Positions 1 through 13,554 of a stretch of 64,000 nt of DNA are shown here, piece after piece. The stretch comes from Phoronis australis (lineage: Eukaryota > Phoronida > Phoronidae), in NCBI GenBank assembly GCA_002633005.1, contig NMRA01000135.1, positions 530,183-594,182 of the forward strand, given 5' to 3'. The notes beneath the pieces are model-generated. The model did not search any database and was not told the origin of the DNA. It saw nothing but the letters and a program-made list of their open reading frames with translations. Within the stretch, counting starts at the first letter, position 1; every line of letters starts with the position of its first letter. The translations under genes were made by a program, and so were the position numbers.

Positions 1-1262
1 GCTGTCACGTGATCGAGAATCCCGCAAGTAACCATAGTAACGCTCACCATCACTGTATCGGCGCGCTCTGGTGGGCTCGGCATAAATGTCATGGTCCCGT
101 CGTTTTACCTCAAAGTCACTTTGATAACCGTTCATTTTGTCGTAGCCCCTTTGACGTCGCACGGCGTCCTGGCCTTGCATTTTACGCCATCTAGCGTCAT
201 CTTTCTTGTGTTGACGATGGCGATGTTTGTGGCGATTCTTCTTCGGGTCACTGAAGCAGCAACAGAACAGATAGTGCTTGAAATGACGACGAAATTTGCG
301 ATCAATGAAGTAAATGATGACCGGGTTTAAGCAGGAATTAAGAAAGGCCAGACAGAAGCCTATGATGTTAAATATCCTCCAAAAGTGGTCGAAGTCGTCG
401 TCCCAATAGTTATAGCGCAGGACATACACGTGGCGAGGAAGCCAGCAAATGATGAGAGAGAGGGTTAAAGCGAACACAGTCTTTACCATCGTTCTGGGGT
501 GAGTTCGTCGTTTCTTCTCATCCTCAACAACAGGCTTTTCGTCAGTGTCGCCAGTCGTATCCTCCAAATCTTTCTTCTCGCCTTTATTGTGGCGTTTCTG
601 ATAAAGCAGATGGAAGCCGATTAGACAGTAGAAGAATGGGACGAGCACGAGAGGTGCCACGTACGTCAAACCAAACTTAACAGTGGAGAAGATCTTGGCG
701 TAGAGCAGACCCCAGGCGGGACTGTGAGGCCGACAGAAATGCATGGTCACGCCGCCTGGAGACTCTTCGCGTTTCACATAAGCAGACATGGCGTCGGGAA
801 TACCCAACAGCAGCGCGAATATCCAAGCAAAAGTAATGGTGCCGCACAGAAAGCTATTCGGCTTACCATGAGCATACCGTTTACTTGTTATCACGCGGAA
901 TCGTTCAATGCTAACTCCTGCCAAACTAAACGCAGTCAAGGCAACAGAGATAGTTTGTATAGACTGACTCAGTTTGCAAATGATTTCCTCATACGGCCAT
1001 TCTCTGAATGTGAAGGTTGTGGCTGTAAAAGGAACGCTGGCAACCATCAGAATAAAATCTCCAAATGCTATATTGAAGATGTAAGCATTGGGTGGAGTGC
1101 GCATGCGTCGATTCCAGCAAATGATATGCAGGAGGGTTCCGTTGCCAATGACGCCGACCAGGAAGACAACTCCGAAAACAACGGGGACGGCCACCGACTC
1201 TGGCCGACGCCACGAGTCGAAGTCCTCAACTGATATGTTGGGGGCGCTGCTCATTGTCAGAC
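1..1262 (-). CDS. Class A peptide GPCR, bombesin/CCHamide/endothelin-receptor-like, 3' end off the window
   Basis: Seven-transmembrane plasma-membrane receptor, probably for a neuropeptide. The coding sequence starts at ATG 1254 and stays open to base 1 (418 codons seen). A pyrimidine-rich acceptor ending in CAG lies just before 1262, so an intron sits in the 5' UTR and the seen coding region is one exon. Visible landmarks: N-glycosylation site N6; TM1 about 20-45 with GN at 37-38; TM2 with D66; C93 and C174 for the conserved disulfide; ERF at 117-119 where most family members have DRY; a charged third inner loop about 219-258; CWLP at 270-273; TM7 ending N310-P311-VII-Y315; a CCC cluster at 331-333 suited to palmitoylation; and a long basic, Arg/His/Tyr-rich tail. 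The CWLP-x-HV segment, the NSC-x-NP stretch and the six-residue NPxxxY spacing match bombesin and endothelin receptors. I cannot tell which orthology group it belongs to. Confidence 0.88.
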
Positions 1263-1265
1263 CTG

Positions 1266-2488
1266 AAAAGCAAAAAGAGCACGTAAATCAGTGTCCGTTA
1301 ACACGACATTATCAAAATTTCATACTACAACCCGAAAAGTGAAGCAATTTTCGATTTTGAACCAACGCCAGCCTGCTAAAAATAACAAACCTTATGACCC
1401 TTTTCGATAACTCATTTGGTTTTTATTTCTGTAACATCGTTAGTCATAAAAAAATCCCCATATCGCACTTCAAAATGAGCCGCTTGTATGCAACACGCAG
1501 ACAAACCAGAACTTAATTGCAAGCAAAATAAAACGTACAATTTTGCCGCGGAAAATTGTCTTGTTACCGTTTTAACTCAAGCTAACAAACGAGGTTTGTG
1601 GTCTGAGCTTTGACGTGTGCGCTGACAGCAGGAGACTATTTTAGTCCAAAATTTGTTAACGGGAACATAAATATTATCCAGAAATGTCGTGTCACACGTG
1701 AAATGTTTATGTGGACAACAAGATGCTCACCAAGAAGTCCACTGCAGGGAAGCTACAGTGAAGAAGAGAAGTTTATTTTCTTGCGATAACGTCTGGGTTC
1801 ATTGTTCCCATGTATAATGTTACGTCATGATGGCTCGTTGCCCAATATGCACTCGGTTATTTATGACGACTGTCTGCAAGTAAAGTATCAACAGTGGCGA
1901 CACACCTAGGTCTACAACTATAATTCAATCTTCTTACGACATGCCTATGTTGATAAATCTGCTACCGATACTTCCACACGTCACTACGAGGAGCTTCTGT
2001 GTTCATTTTGAGGTCTGCCACGTACAACGAGACACATCTCACTCAGTATGTCCTCGTACGTTACTGAAGTAAACGTGGACAGTGTGGTAAAAGTCACTTA
2101 GAAGTCTCGCATTTCAACCGATTCTCTAAACTGAATACGGGAATCAAACAGGACCCGTGTAAGTGAGTATTGCCGACGGTGTCGCAGTTGCCTCAACTGC
2201 TATGGAATTCCGTGTCTGTCGGTTGTTAACGCGTATGTTTTTTCACGATAGCGTGTTAATCTAAGCCTAACCTCGGGCACAACGCCACCTACGGTGAGTG
2301 GGTATCGTCGAAACTTCATTATTTCAACCTCCAATCCAAGCCAGGCTATTTGACAATAAAAACATAACATATCTAATTGCACGTTTTTACGGCAGCAACT
2401 TAAAAACACAAACTCCATGTTACAATATTTTATTTGGAAGGGGTTTCCCAACTTTCAACCAAGTCCCCACACCACATCAGTAACAGAC
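1266..2488. other. Non-coding 5' flank or intron of the GPCR gene, nothing further recognised
   Basis: The first part should be the intron that precedes the GPCR coding exon, because the acceptor at 1263-1264 (minus) is strong. No upstream non-coding exon could be placed. Short ORFs here are within chance for this base composition. Confidence 0.4.
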
Positions 2489-2580
2489 CAGTCCCACTCT
2501 GTTACAGGGTCATGCAGTCCCACTCAGTCACAGGGTCAGTCCCACTCAGTCACAGGGTCAGTCCCACTCAGTCACACGGT
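2489..2580. repeat. 22-bp minisatellite, about four copies
   Basis: The unit CAGTCCCACTCAGTCACAGG plus GT is repeated head to tail. The first copy is diverged and the last three are almost identical. The repeat keeps one frame open (Ser/Gln/Thr-rich), which explains the overlapping small ORFs, so these are not treated as genes. Confidence 0.85.
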
Positions 2581-4572
2581 GTTCTCTGGGACCATTTCCC
2601 ATTGCATTATTTATGGCAACTACGTCAGTGTAATACGTCATCAAGACAGCGACAGTAGTGGGTTGCAGTTACTTCTCCCAGAATCTGAATAATCTTCACG
2701 CATACTCATTACTACGTAATACGTGATGTCACTTGTGACTGTAAATGATCATTGGTTGAGGCAAAGATAACTTTAATGTCTTTGGCTGAGATTAGTATCG
2801 TCAATTTACGAGTGAACCCGAAAGCCCTAAACAAAAGACAAGCTTGAAATTCCATTCATTTCAGCTCGTTCCCATTACGTGTCACCAAGTTTCCTGGACG
2901 GACTCCGACGTTCGGATAACGAATCGAGAGGACAGAAACTTCTACACTCTCACATTACATGCGTTGATTAAACCTTCGGTCAGCAGTGAGGGCCACAGGT
3001 CAAGCGCTTCATTTGACCATTGCATTGAATTTAATTACTGTACGCGAAATACAATATGTTTTTCACATCTCCATAAGTGTGGTCCATCATGAAGAAATGA
3101 TTGATTCCTTTGTTCTTGTTATACCCGAGTGAATATTTACAAACACAAGATCATTTGAGCCACCGCAAGTTCAAAGTCGGTGCATTTGTACCGTTCCTTG
3201 GAGAACTGATCCTGTTTTCAGATTTACACACTACTGGTTGGAGTCTTACCACAGGCCATATAGTTTGTTTATCTTAAAACTGAGACCGGCCCTCAGACAG
3301 GTGGCTACATCGGAACAAGTAAAGATGGCACTAAAAACACGTACTTTATATTAATATATTTGAGTTTTCACTTCTTGTGTAAGCTTAATACAACACAGAA
3401 ATAAACAAAGTTTTTACGAAAAATATTTTCCATCTTTCTCACACACTGCTTAAATTATTATAATGTGCGTTTCTAATCCTGAAAATGATTCCCGGTAACC
3501 TTAATTCCCCTGCAACTGTGTTCACCCCCCGACGTCTGGAGGTCGATATTCAACTTGAGTTAGTGCACAAGTCAGCTATCCTCCGTTACTGGCCACAATA
3601 AGCGAACGGCGTACCGACAGGGCGACCAGCGCGATCGACACGCGCCACACCATACCCGGCCATTTACTGCCCTTAGCGGAACCACTGGCCGTTATGAGTA
3701 ACGTTCTTGAAAACTGTAGTTGGTTCTGGTCTCTACCCCGACTCGTTTTGAGACCAGCGCTCACCGACCAAAAAATATCTATCATATCAATTTCAGACAA
3801 GATTTTATTACTTGTGTTTTTTTTTGAAGAGCTGCAAAAAGGCACGGAAACGAGGGTGAGCAAAATTCGAAACGTCATGATTGTCAGGCGATGAGTATAA
3901 CAAATACCTTATCACTTAATCTCCTTACCATTGTATCTAGTCTTGGGCGCATTTTCCTCTTTGAAAAAGAAAGCAACTAAAATAAAGAGAAAGGTGCAGC
4001 GTTTTCTCTGTACGTTCTTAAAAGAAGAAACAAAATTGAATACATAGCATGCCTGCTACACTACATAAAAGATTTTTGAAGAAATGAGGCATTACGAGAA
4101 ATGGACTCAAAGTCGATACGACATCTGAATTTACCGAGGCGCTCCCTGAATGAAAAAAGGTGCGGTTCTAAACAGCGCTCACCTCTCCACCCGAGAACAC
4201 AGTTTCCGACTCCGGTATATATACAGTAGCAGTGTAACGAATGATACAATGAGGTGCCAAGTGGCTATCAAGCCCAGTCAAATACATCAAACCATAAAAT
4301 GTAGACGTCAAGTATAGTAGTACGACTATTCAGCCGTGATGCATCGCACAACATTAGTTGAGGTGCCTGTATGTCATTAAATTTGATACGAATGTTGACC
4401 ATTGTTCACAAGAAACACGTGCCCGCTTGTATGAATCAGTCACGTTTTAAAATAATATACCTAAAAACTAAGCCATTGTTTCAATTATTGAATAAAAATA
4501 AACAAGGAATAAGTCCTTAAATTGCATAAAAAAATCTTCTTTAATTTCAATAATATTCATTTTCTCTCTCAT
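2581..4572. other. No gene seen
   Basis: AT-rich DNA without a supportable coding region, RNA gene or recognisable repeat. Confidence 0.5.
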
Positions 4573-4725
4573 GGCCGCGCAGCACTGAAAAAAGTGGGAG
4601 GGGCTATAGCTCCTCACCCCCCCCCCCCCCCNNNNNNNNNNGCCCATAGATCATGGGTGCCGGAGCACTGAAAAAAGTGGGGGGCTATAGCCCCGCCCCA
4701 GCTCCCTGTTGTGCGCCGCCCATGT
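4573..4725. repeat. GC-rich dispersed repeat with poly-C run and assembly gap
   Basis: Two diverged units share GCACTGAAAAAAGTGGG, then GGGGCTATAGC and a C-rich tail ending near a GTGCGCCGCCCATG-type box. A run of C is followed by ten N at 4632-4641. The same units recur at 60475-60643, so this is a dispersed family; the gap probably reflects failed sequencing or assembly through the C tract. Confidence 0.75.
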
Positions 4726-7130
4726 CTCTGTATGTCTAATATGAGTCAACGCTAAAAATGACACAAAATAGCATTAGAAAATTCAATCAGTGTTCACACG
4801 TCTACACATGCGAAGAAAATTACGGTGCACTGTTGAGCTCTGTCTCATACAACTGAGCAATTGTGACCAAAGAAAAACTATCCGTGTCAGCTCATTATTG
4901 CAAGACCAACTACAAGAAGTCCAACGTTTCCAAGGAAACGTCTCTGAAGTGTCATAAAATCATTTTATCACAAAATTATTGTGCAGAAAAAAATGAAGTG
5001 TAAATAAACATGCTTTAATTTTGAAATATAAGTTTAAGTGAATCAAAATCATTATCAGACCACGTGTTTCAGTGTATGGCTGCTCGGGACTTCATGGACA
5101 ACGAAAGTATAAACGATTTCACTATCGAAATTCCGGCTGCAAATGTTTGTTTACTATGAACACGGAAGTTAGAATGCAATTTTCCGTTACTTGTTTTTGT
5201 TGCCGACTTACTTGTACTTACACCGATAACATAGTGAACAATGCACGGCTACCACACCACTCTGCACTAGAGATATGCGGCTATATCAACACGAACACTG
5301 CTTTGTAGTACATTAACGACAAACTGGACACGTTTTATTGGTTGTATTGAGAACAGACATATGCACCGAAGGAACGCTGATTCTACGAAGAAGAACGGGG
5401 GAATGAACAAGAAGATGTTTTACTTAACGCTACTCAATGTCGCGTCTTGTAGGTAAACGATAATGACCTCACGCGACGCAGCGTTAAAAGGATACTAAGC
5501 CCCTTTTTAATGATTTCAACCAATCCTCGTTGTGTCCTCTGCTAATGCATCATTGGCGTCAATTCAATCTTGAAAGACAAGTGCGGTAATCAACTAAAAA
5601 TTTATACTCCCTATGTATGTCACAGATTGGAAATTATAGTTATTGCGGAGTGGCATTTCCCCACAGTTGTCGTGTAATTCGCTAAACGCGTAGGTCATAC
5701 TCGTCCGTTTAGAGGACTTTGAAAAGAGTTTTCAAATGTTCCCCCTGTTCATAATCTACTCTGATAATAAAAAGAAGACATTTTTTCATTGCAGGCACAG
5801 AGCGAATATCGATTCTCAGTCGAGGGTGTGAGTGACGCTAGTTGCCTTAAAGAAATGATGAGGTGGGGTGAGGTGAAATTGGTGCAGACCGCGAGATAAC
5901 AGGTACGTGAAGACCGGGGCCAGGGGGAATGGTGAACTCACATTTTCTTCAGCCACCACCAAAATACCTAGTTATTACCAAGTATCCATCACGCGTACGC
6001 CGTCTCTAAGCAGAGGGGCGTTGTTCCGTCTTTGATAATACGAAACTGATCTACTGTATGATTAAAAAATAACTTAAATATACTTCACAAAATATTAAGA
6101 CATAATTACCAGTGGATAACAAAATTGATAACAAATACACTGAAACGCGATGCCAACTTGCCCATCAGTGTTTTATCAAAAATGTGCAAATAATGTTGGC
6201 CACCTGATCTACGACTTAAAGTCGTGACATTATCGTAAAAACGGACGTTTTTAGTACGTAACCAAGTAAATCACACTGCTTGTTCGATTAAATTTACCTT
6301 ACCACCATTACTAACTACTACATACTATGTTCTGATGCTAAACACATTAACTTCATTCACAGAAGTAGAGCGATACTATCTTATGTTTGAACCGAAATTG
6401 GTCTGAGATTCCCCAGATATACACATTACCTCGCGACTGAAAGTAACCCGCCGTGACAAGCCCATTTATGGGCGTGGTCTGAGGCAATGACGTCACATTT
6501 CTCGAGTCTGGAAATCGTCTCTTTCTTATCTAGGAACAAGAGGACGTCGATACCGTAGCAATAAATAACCAAAATCACAAGTTGTTTTTGACAGAAGACG
6601 CGTGAATTTTTAAGACAAAAACATCAATAAAGAAAGAAGGAAAAGACGGATAAGATTAACTTCGTTCGTTTTTGTTATTTTCAGAATAGATTAACTCAAA
6701 AGGTATCTCCGGCTCCCGGTGATAACTTTCAATTTGACTTTCATTCCGCTGCAGATTGGTTACAGAATCGTGGACTCGCTATTTACCAATGGTTTCTGGA
6801 ATTCTGTTAGAGTTCAGTGTTTCTCTAAATATCATAATGCGGCCTTAGAAAACATCAAAATTCTTTTTGAGTTTGGTGAAAGAGATTCAGCAGCGAACAG
6901 GATTTTTAAGTTAAGCAACTTCTCATACACATGCGCAGACGATATCTTTCGCAAAAAAGACCTCGAATTTCTTTATCCTTTATCCAATCAAAGCTTAAAA
7001 TTGTTACAAAACAGAAAAAACATATCTATATTACAAATGGTTATTATATGAAATTTGGAACCAAATGGTCCTATTTCAGGTCAACAAATAAACTTTTAAA
7101 CTGATTGTCCCATCCAATTGCACATGTACT
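4726..7130. other. No supportable gene; one 110-codon orphan frame
   Basis: The frame at 6719-7051 (plus) lacks an early ATG, has no family I recognise, and its length is compatible with chance in 64 kb. Nothing else is seen. Confidence 0.4.
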
Positions 7131-7131
7131 A

Positions 7132-7650
7132 CTAAAAATTGCGACTTGTCTGAATGGAACTTGTATCTTGTAAGAAAGTTTCCTTGTGATTATTCGTTAT
7201 TTTAAGTGCAATTCTTATCCATAAAAATATAAAAACAACTTTCAGTTGGCACGTTACCCAGGAGGATTGCCAAGTGAACTCTACGCTCGTGGTAGCCTGG
7301 TGGGTCAACGAATATTGGGGTAATTTTGCTCCATTAACGAAGTTTCTTAAGTTTATAGTGGAGCAATAAAATGCAGCGACTGCAGGGGCAGCGTCCGCAA
7401 AAATTTTGTTGACTTGCAATGATTTACAACGACAGAGTAACTGGTGTGCCATATGAAGGGTAAACTTGACGCCAGTGGGAAAATTGTCCAACCAGGGCTG
7501 CTTACGAGGACCCATGTCATTTGCTCAACGGCGAGTTTTCGCTTATGGACCGGAAACAGCGAATTCTATCCCACAATACTCCACATACCGACCTCACCGA
7601 CCAATCAATTCAGTGGCCGTCAATTATTAGCTTGGGTACCCAAATAATCT
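7132..7650. repeat. Dispersed repeat, part shared with 19385-19545
   Basis: The segment about 7555-7620 (GAATTCTAT, then CATACCGACCTCACCGAC and GTGGCCG) reappears diverged at about 19470-19525. The 127-codon minus-strand frame at 7132-7515 lies in the same block and is more likely repeat-derived than a gene: it has no signal peptide or recognisable domain. Confidence 0.45.
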
Positions 7651-10022
7651 AGGGCGATCTTGCGCTCACGGAACGCACCCGAGTCAGTGTAAATGCATGC
7701 ATTCAGAAAGATACGGTTTCTAAATCATTGCCTACAGACACACATGTTAACCAATATATTCAAGTGTTCAAAGGAGGAGGCTATGTCTATTAGCACCATC
7801 ATGTGGAAGTTAAATAACCCAATTTAGCCCTATTAACTGACAGCTACATGTATAAAGGTGGGCATATAATTCCAATTGCGACAAGGTGCATGTAGATGGC
7901 GCTGGGTGCGAGAGTGACATAGATTTTTCTGCAGTTAGCAACATTCTGGTAGCTGCAACAAAAAGTCTAGCTCAAGATTTTGAGGACGAATTAAGTGGCA
8001 CGTCAGAACGAAACTTCAAAAATATTTGTTCGAGTTGCCATTACTTTAAGACGTGAACGACCACCTGAGATGCCCATCTACTCGTATTAAAGTAGTGTGA
8101 CTTAGATGATTAGCCAGCTGGGAGAGAGTAATTTACAGATGTACCGCCTGGCCAACTGAAAACAATGGGCAGAGAAGAATCTTTCCCAAACGCAAGACCG
8201 CGCAACTCTTCCATGAGCGGCAGTGCTGCGCCACCCCATGTCTTTGCGAGATGTCGCGACGCATAACAAGCCTAACACATTGCCACCCTACATGTAGGTT
8301 TCCTCGCGAGAGTCTTGGGACAGAAAGCAGACAGAACGCGGTTAGAGTCAGATGATTGTCCCCCCAAAAATCTCGTTATGTGACCGTATGTTTTTAATTT
8401 AATGCATGGCAATAACTCCCCTAGTCTTGAGAGTTCCAACTCCTTCTCGCTAGATACTAGGTGTACGAAACACATGCCAGGTTTCATGCATGCAGACATG
8501 GGTCACTCTTGACATGAAATTACGGTGACCTACGGCGCGAACCACCTGGCTGCTGAAATGTGAAACAGAACCCCGGGAAACTGTTGCACGTGGCTTGCCT
8601 CCGAAAAGTCTTAAAACAAGCTTGGCGTTTATTAGACTCATCTGTATAAACATACGGGCTGTATAAGTGATTGAACACGTTTAATAGGCCAAACAAACGA
8701 GCCGTATGGAGAATAACAAATTATCCAACAACAGTTCGTGCAGCTTGAAAACAGAAAAACAACAACGGTCGGATAGCATCAAAATGACTTGAAATACAAT
8801 GGTTTCACAAACGAAGAATTAGTTTCTCAAGTCTGGCAAACAGTGATCGACCGCGGCTAAACTCATGAATACGAAATAGACACACACAGCTACAACTGAA
8901 TTATATAAAATTTCAATTCGTGACTAGTTCGCTTGTTTGATTATTCACTGTGCTTTTTGCCTATTCCGTGCAGTTCCCCGTGATACAAACTTTCCCTTCC
9001 GTACCCAAACATTATCACCCCAGGGAACTATAAGCACCAGCGATTTCAGAACGTGCGGAGGAAGGAACGTCACTGATTCTGGCTCACTGCTTTCTGATTT
9101 TAACGGAATTACTGCGCCGTCTCGATGAGTAGCGTACCTGCATGATTACACCGCGTGTTAGACCGCGGAAGGACGACAACGAAAAGGAACGACATGTAAA
9201 TACCAACCTTGGTGATCTAAAGCGAATAATAAAACTCAAAAGTTCTTAAAAGTACCCAAAATAAAATTTCCTAGTCTGAAAATAATCTTGCCGTGGAAAA
9301 AATGCGACTTACCTTAGAAGAAACTCTTGGTATGTCTGGCGTGATGCTAAAACCATATGTGGTTAACCTAAACCCCGTAAAAATTGGAACTCGTGTTGAC
9401 GGAGGTCACGTTTTCATGAACACAACAGATAGTTATTAAAGCTGCGACGGCCCACAACCATCGACGGATGAAGTTGTCCCTTGACTGAAGCTGTTTGTCC
9501 GAGCAAACGATTGTTTATCTTAATGAATATTAAAATGAGACCGTTATCTTCGCGTGCCTGGCTACTTGGTAAAACGAGAAGGCGTGTCGTGCCTTCCAGA
9601 AGTCGGGTTAACAAAGTTACCAATCGGCGACACGCTCTTTAGGATGGTAAACGACAGCACGCCGTGAGGTTCACAAAGGTGAAAAGGTCGCTTTGGAGCT
9701 CTACATTGTAACGTGCTAGTAGTACAGGGAATGATGGGAACTGAACATTGTGAGGCGCATTAATTCGTTGGCTTTGCCGGGCGCGTGCACGACAAGCTGA
9801 AGAGCTATTATGTGTGATAAAGCCCTTCTTTTGCAGAACATTTAACTATTCTATGCACCAATGAATATAAAAACATTTTACAGGGGGGCGCCAACCACCA
9901 GTCTGCTAGTGCAGCCCGGCGAACCACGAGGTGAACCTGAGTGCCGTCAACTTTGATAGTTGAGATCGCTGTGGTGAAATGGAAGGCCACAAGTGTAATG
10001 TCCCGTATGTTAGTTACTTAAC
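7651..10022. other. No gene seen
   Basis: AT-rich DNA with only short overlapping frames on both strands. No splice-bounded coding stretch or repeat was recognised. Confidence 0.45.
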
Positions 10023-10382
10023 TTGTCGAAGCATCCGAGGCTGCCGACACTGACTGGGGCGGATCCAATATCATTTCCAGAAACTGGCTCTGGAAATGTG
10101 ATAGGAAAGGAGGCCCTTGATGTTTACTTCTCCGTTGCAGCAATAGAAAAGCCAGAGAGAGTGTCTAAATGCCTTGGTAAACTAGTCCAAACATTTAATT
10201 CATGCAGTGTGGTAATCAACGAGAAACAATGGAAATCATTCAATATAGAAACCGAATCGTGTAAACAATGCGTACGTTCAAGTCTGTCGATCACTGCAGA
10301 CGACATCCTGTTATCAACAAAAAATTGTTCATTTGTCAAAAAGCTTAAAACGCGAAGGTGTCTGAGTCAGTTAATTTACTAG
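10023..10382 (+). CDS. Orphan open frame, 119 codons, possible exon or relic
   Basis: The frame has no ATG near its start and no recognised domain. The encoded sequence is polar with several Cys and Lys and has no hydrophobic signal. A good acceptor-like tract (TTTACTTCTCCGTTGCAG) ends at about 10140 inside it, so the useful part may be an exon starting there, but no matching donor or neighbouring exon was found. It could equally be a chance frame. Confidence 0.15.
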   Translation: MSKHPRLPTLTGADPISFPETGSGNVIGKEALDVYFSVAAIEKPERVSKCLGKLVQTFNSCSVVINEKQWKSFNIETESCKQCVRSSLSITADDILLSTKNCSFVKKLKTRRCLSQLIY

Positions 10383-12749
10383 TCGACGTCAACACTGTCG
10401 CAAAATACCAGTTTCCCTGTTCTGCACGACAACAACGGAGGGATCATTTTGCTCAGTCATCAACTCGTCCGTTAGAAGCTCAACTGGTAATAGGAAATTA
10501 TATCTTAACTCAGTAATGGATATTATGATACCCAATTTTGTGAGAGCAAAAGGCAATTCCTCATTGAATGAGACCAAGTTGACTTGTCACGGCGGGTCAT
10601 TTTAAGTATCTTCATGGCCATAGGTTAACAATAAGTATTCAAAGCGTTGGCTAACTGTAAAATTACGAATTTCAAAATGACACATGTACTCATTGGCTGT
10701 GATTTCAGATACCAACTTATCGGCAACAAGTCGAGATGGGATCAGCAATGTAAATGCGCTTCGGTTATTGAAGATTTCAACATTGATAGCTAAACAGCAC
10801 CGATATGCCCCTTTAAGTATAACCTATTTAACCTACGCCAAATTAAAATAAAAATCGCCCCCTGTTCATAAAGACTCTAGCACATCCTTTGTCGTTATGG
10901 GATTTTAATTGATTTTTGAGTGGAAGAGATTGCAAGACATTGGAATTGCTGGCAGATAACACAAAACTTCTCTCCAATTATCAAGAGGCGTCATGATTTA
11001 CGCAACTCATTACAAGTGTTATGGTCCATTAAAACATATTGAATGCTCCGCGAACAGTTGAGGTGACCATAAGCACTTCATAAGGACACCAGCGGGGTGC
11101 ATAGCTTACTGTAAGCGGATGGCTATCTTTATTCGCGTGCCTGTGTGCAGAACTTTGTTCCAAAAAACTGCAAGAACATCATAAAAACTGTTAACGGTGA
11201 CATTGACGCTCCACATAAATGCCTATGTTGTAAACTTTAGTTTCAACTGTCTTAACTTTACTGCCAAACTGCATATTTAGCCACTTGAGCAAACAAGGTC
11301 TGCCAACTATTTTCTAAATGTAAAATTTTAATTCTCACATCTACTTCATCCTCACATTTTTTGTCTTCACTAGTTTAGCATGAGTATCGACAATCGAACA
11401 ATATCAAGGGATAATTTGTAACTTACAATCTCGAATGTATGGTTGTTTTTTCAATAAACGTTCCACTGAAGTTCTTGAAAGTGAAAGTTCTCGTTGATTA
11501 ATTGCGGCGGCCATTATTATCAGGGTTTCACCAGAAACTCAAAACCTAAATTTGAAATTCATATTTTAGATTAGGTCTAGTTTGAAAAAAGATTAGATCC
11601 TAAATGACGGCAGGACAATTTTATTTCAAGGATGTGTGGCGGTCTACCTACTGTTCTTTTCCAAAATGTTTGGAGGATGTACAACTCCTCTGAGACTCCA
11701 GAATGCAGTCACCGCAACTCTTTTTGTAGGGCTATTTGTAGTTTAAGCTCCACTCTTTTTGAAATCTACGCTTCAAAGATGGACAGGAGGCGCTGGGTAA
11801 AGACCCCGACCCATTGGAGTTTACATTAAATGACTTTTTAAGAAATATCGGTAATTAAACAAAAATGCACCATCGCATCAATACTAACCAGAATCGAATA
11901 TCTTTATGTTGATTTTGTCTTAAATATTTTTACGTGAACATCAGGTAGTGATATGCTTGTTTTTTCTACAGGTGAACGACGTCATTTTTTGCAACTTCCG
12001 TAGATCACAATCATGCACAGTAATCTCTGGGATTACGCAACAAAATACACGTACCAAAACTGCTGTCAACATTTGCACCCCGAGAGCTGTTTCCTATGGA
12101 ATTCCAAGCCTGTGAGCAGTTAGCGCGTTCGGAACTCATCAGCGCAATAGGTGGGACGGTTCCGAGAATGGGGTGATTAATTAATTAATCTTGTGGGCAA
12201 CTGCATTTTGAAAATACGACCCTGGTCCTTTCATTCCCGCGTGAACATGAGTCGGATTCTTGTAGAGACGATGGAATCAGTCATTGCCATTACTGTCGTG
12301 CTGACGTCGTATTACGGTGGGACGTCAGTTGACATAAACAACTGTGATGCAATGAGAAATAATCCCGCAACAGAGCCCTGTGGCTGCGACTGACCTGTTG
12401 GTGATGTGGCGAGAGAGATACACCACGCGGGACTAAGATTGCTTTCAACCATCTTGGCATTCCTGTTTATGCCAATCACAAAAATTTGATGCTATTTAAA
12501 TCAGCATCCAGCTGACAGGAACGAACTCAAAATTCACTGTCATTATGTGAGTTTGCTCACGGTCAATCTGTCATTTGGTTTTTGGATTCAGTGACTAGGC
12601 CACTGGAATATATAAATAACGAATAAAAGAATATAGAACTCAGTCTGATCAAGTAGGAAGTTTATCCGAACCGGAGCATTGTAAACTACAGGTGTATCAT
12701 ATCTCTAGAGAAGCCTGGAGAAGCGAAAACCTACACTCATCTAACAAGT
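10383..12749. other. No gene seen
   Basis: Only short frames and AT-rich DNA are present. Confidence 0.45.
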
Positions 12750-12781
12750 CAATTAACGCTAGTTCAAACTAGCGTTAATTG
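12750..12781. repeat. Perfect 15-bp inverted repeat
   Basis: CAATTAACGCTAGTT is followed by a 2-base loop (CA) and its exact reverse complement. It may be a hairpin or the fused ends of a lost element. Confidence 0.85.
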
Positions 12782-13554
12782 GCTTTTTAAAATCCACGTA
12801 AGCCTAGAGTAACGTGCTCACGCGTAAAATACGTATGCGCTAACTGATCGTGCAGGTTTGGTATATGTTTTCAAGTGAAGGCGTGTTGATATTGCCAAAA
12901 ATACGCCGCACTTGCCATGGTTAAGAAGGGAAGAGTGATTAATCGTCCGCGAATGAACATGACTCGGAGAGCGCAGGCCCGGGGAATTCTAATTTACTGT
13001 GTGATGCTTTGTTCAGAAAGGTAACTGTTGTTTTTCATGGCAAATTTCTAACGAAAGCATGTATCTTTCTGATTTACGATAGATGAGCCCCAGAACCTCT
13101 CATATTAGAGGGATTTCATATTACGTTTGCAGATTCAAATTTCCGAACTCATTTCAAAGATAGCTAAAATGCATAGCAAGAAACTCTTCTGTATCGGTAC
13201 AACTCTCCGCGTTGCGGTGATAATGTCTGAAGTGACATTACTGGCGAGAAAAATGTTTTTTTGAGATCAGACCCATCGTGAAATCGAGGGTGGCACTTTC
13301 ACGACCGAGCCAAAGACTCTGCTGGCGGAGTTGAATCCCACTCGGTAGATGACTCAATATTTTAAACGTCAAGTCATCAGCCATGATTTCAAAAAATGTG
13401 CGGCAGGCCGACAATTGTGAGAATTGACAATTCGTAACAAAATCCCCAAAACACAACGGATTTTACTATTTTGTAGCTCTGGTCAAATTTAACAACTTGA
13501 AGAAGTGCATTCCACTCAACAACAATCCCCAAAATGCGACAGTAATGGGAAAGC

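Noticed and set aside
724-1342. 169-codon and 84-codon plus-strand frames
   Set aside because: Antisense shadows of the GPCR exon; the minus frame has all the receptor landmarks.
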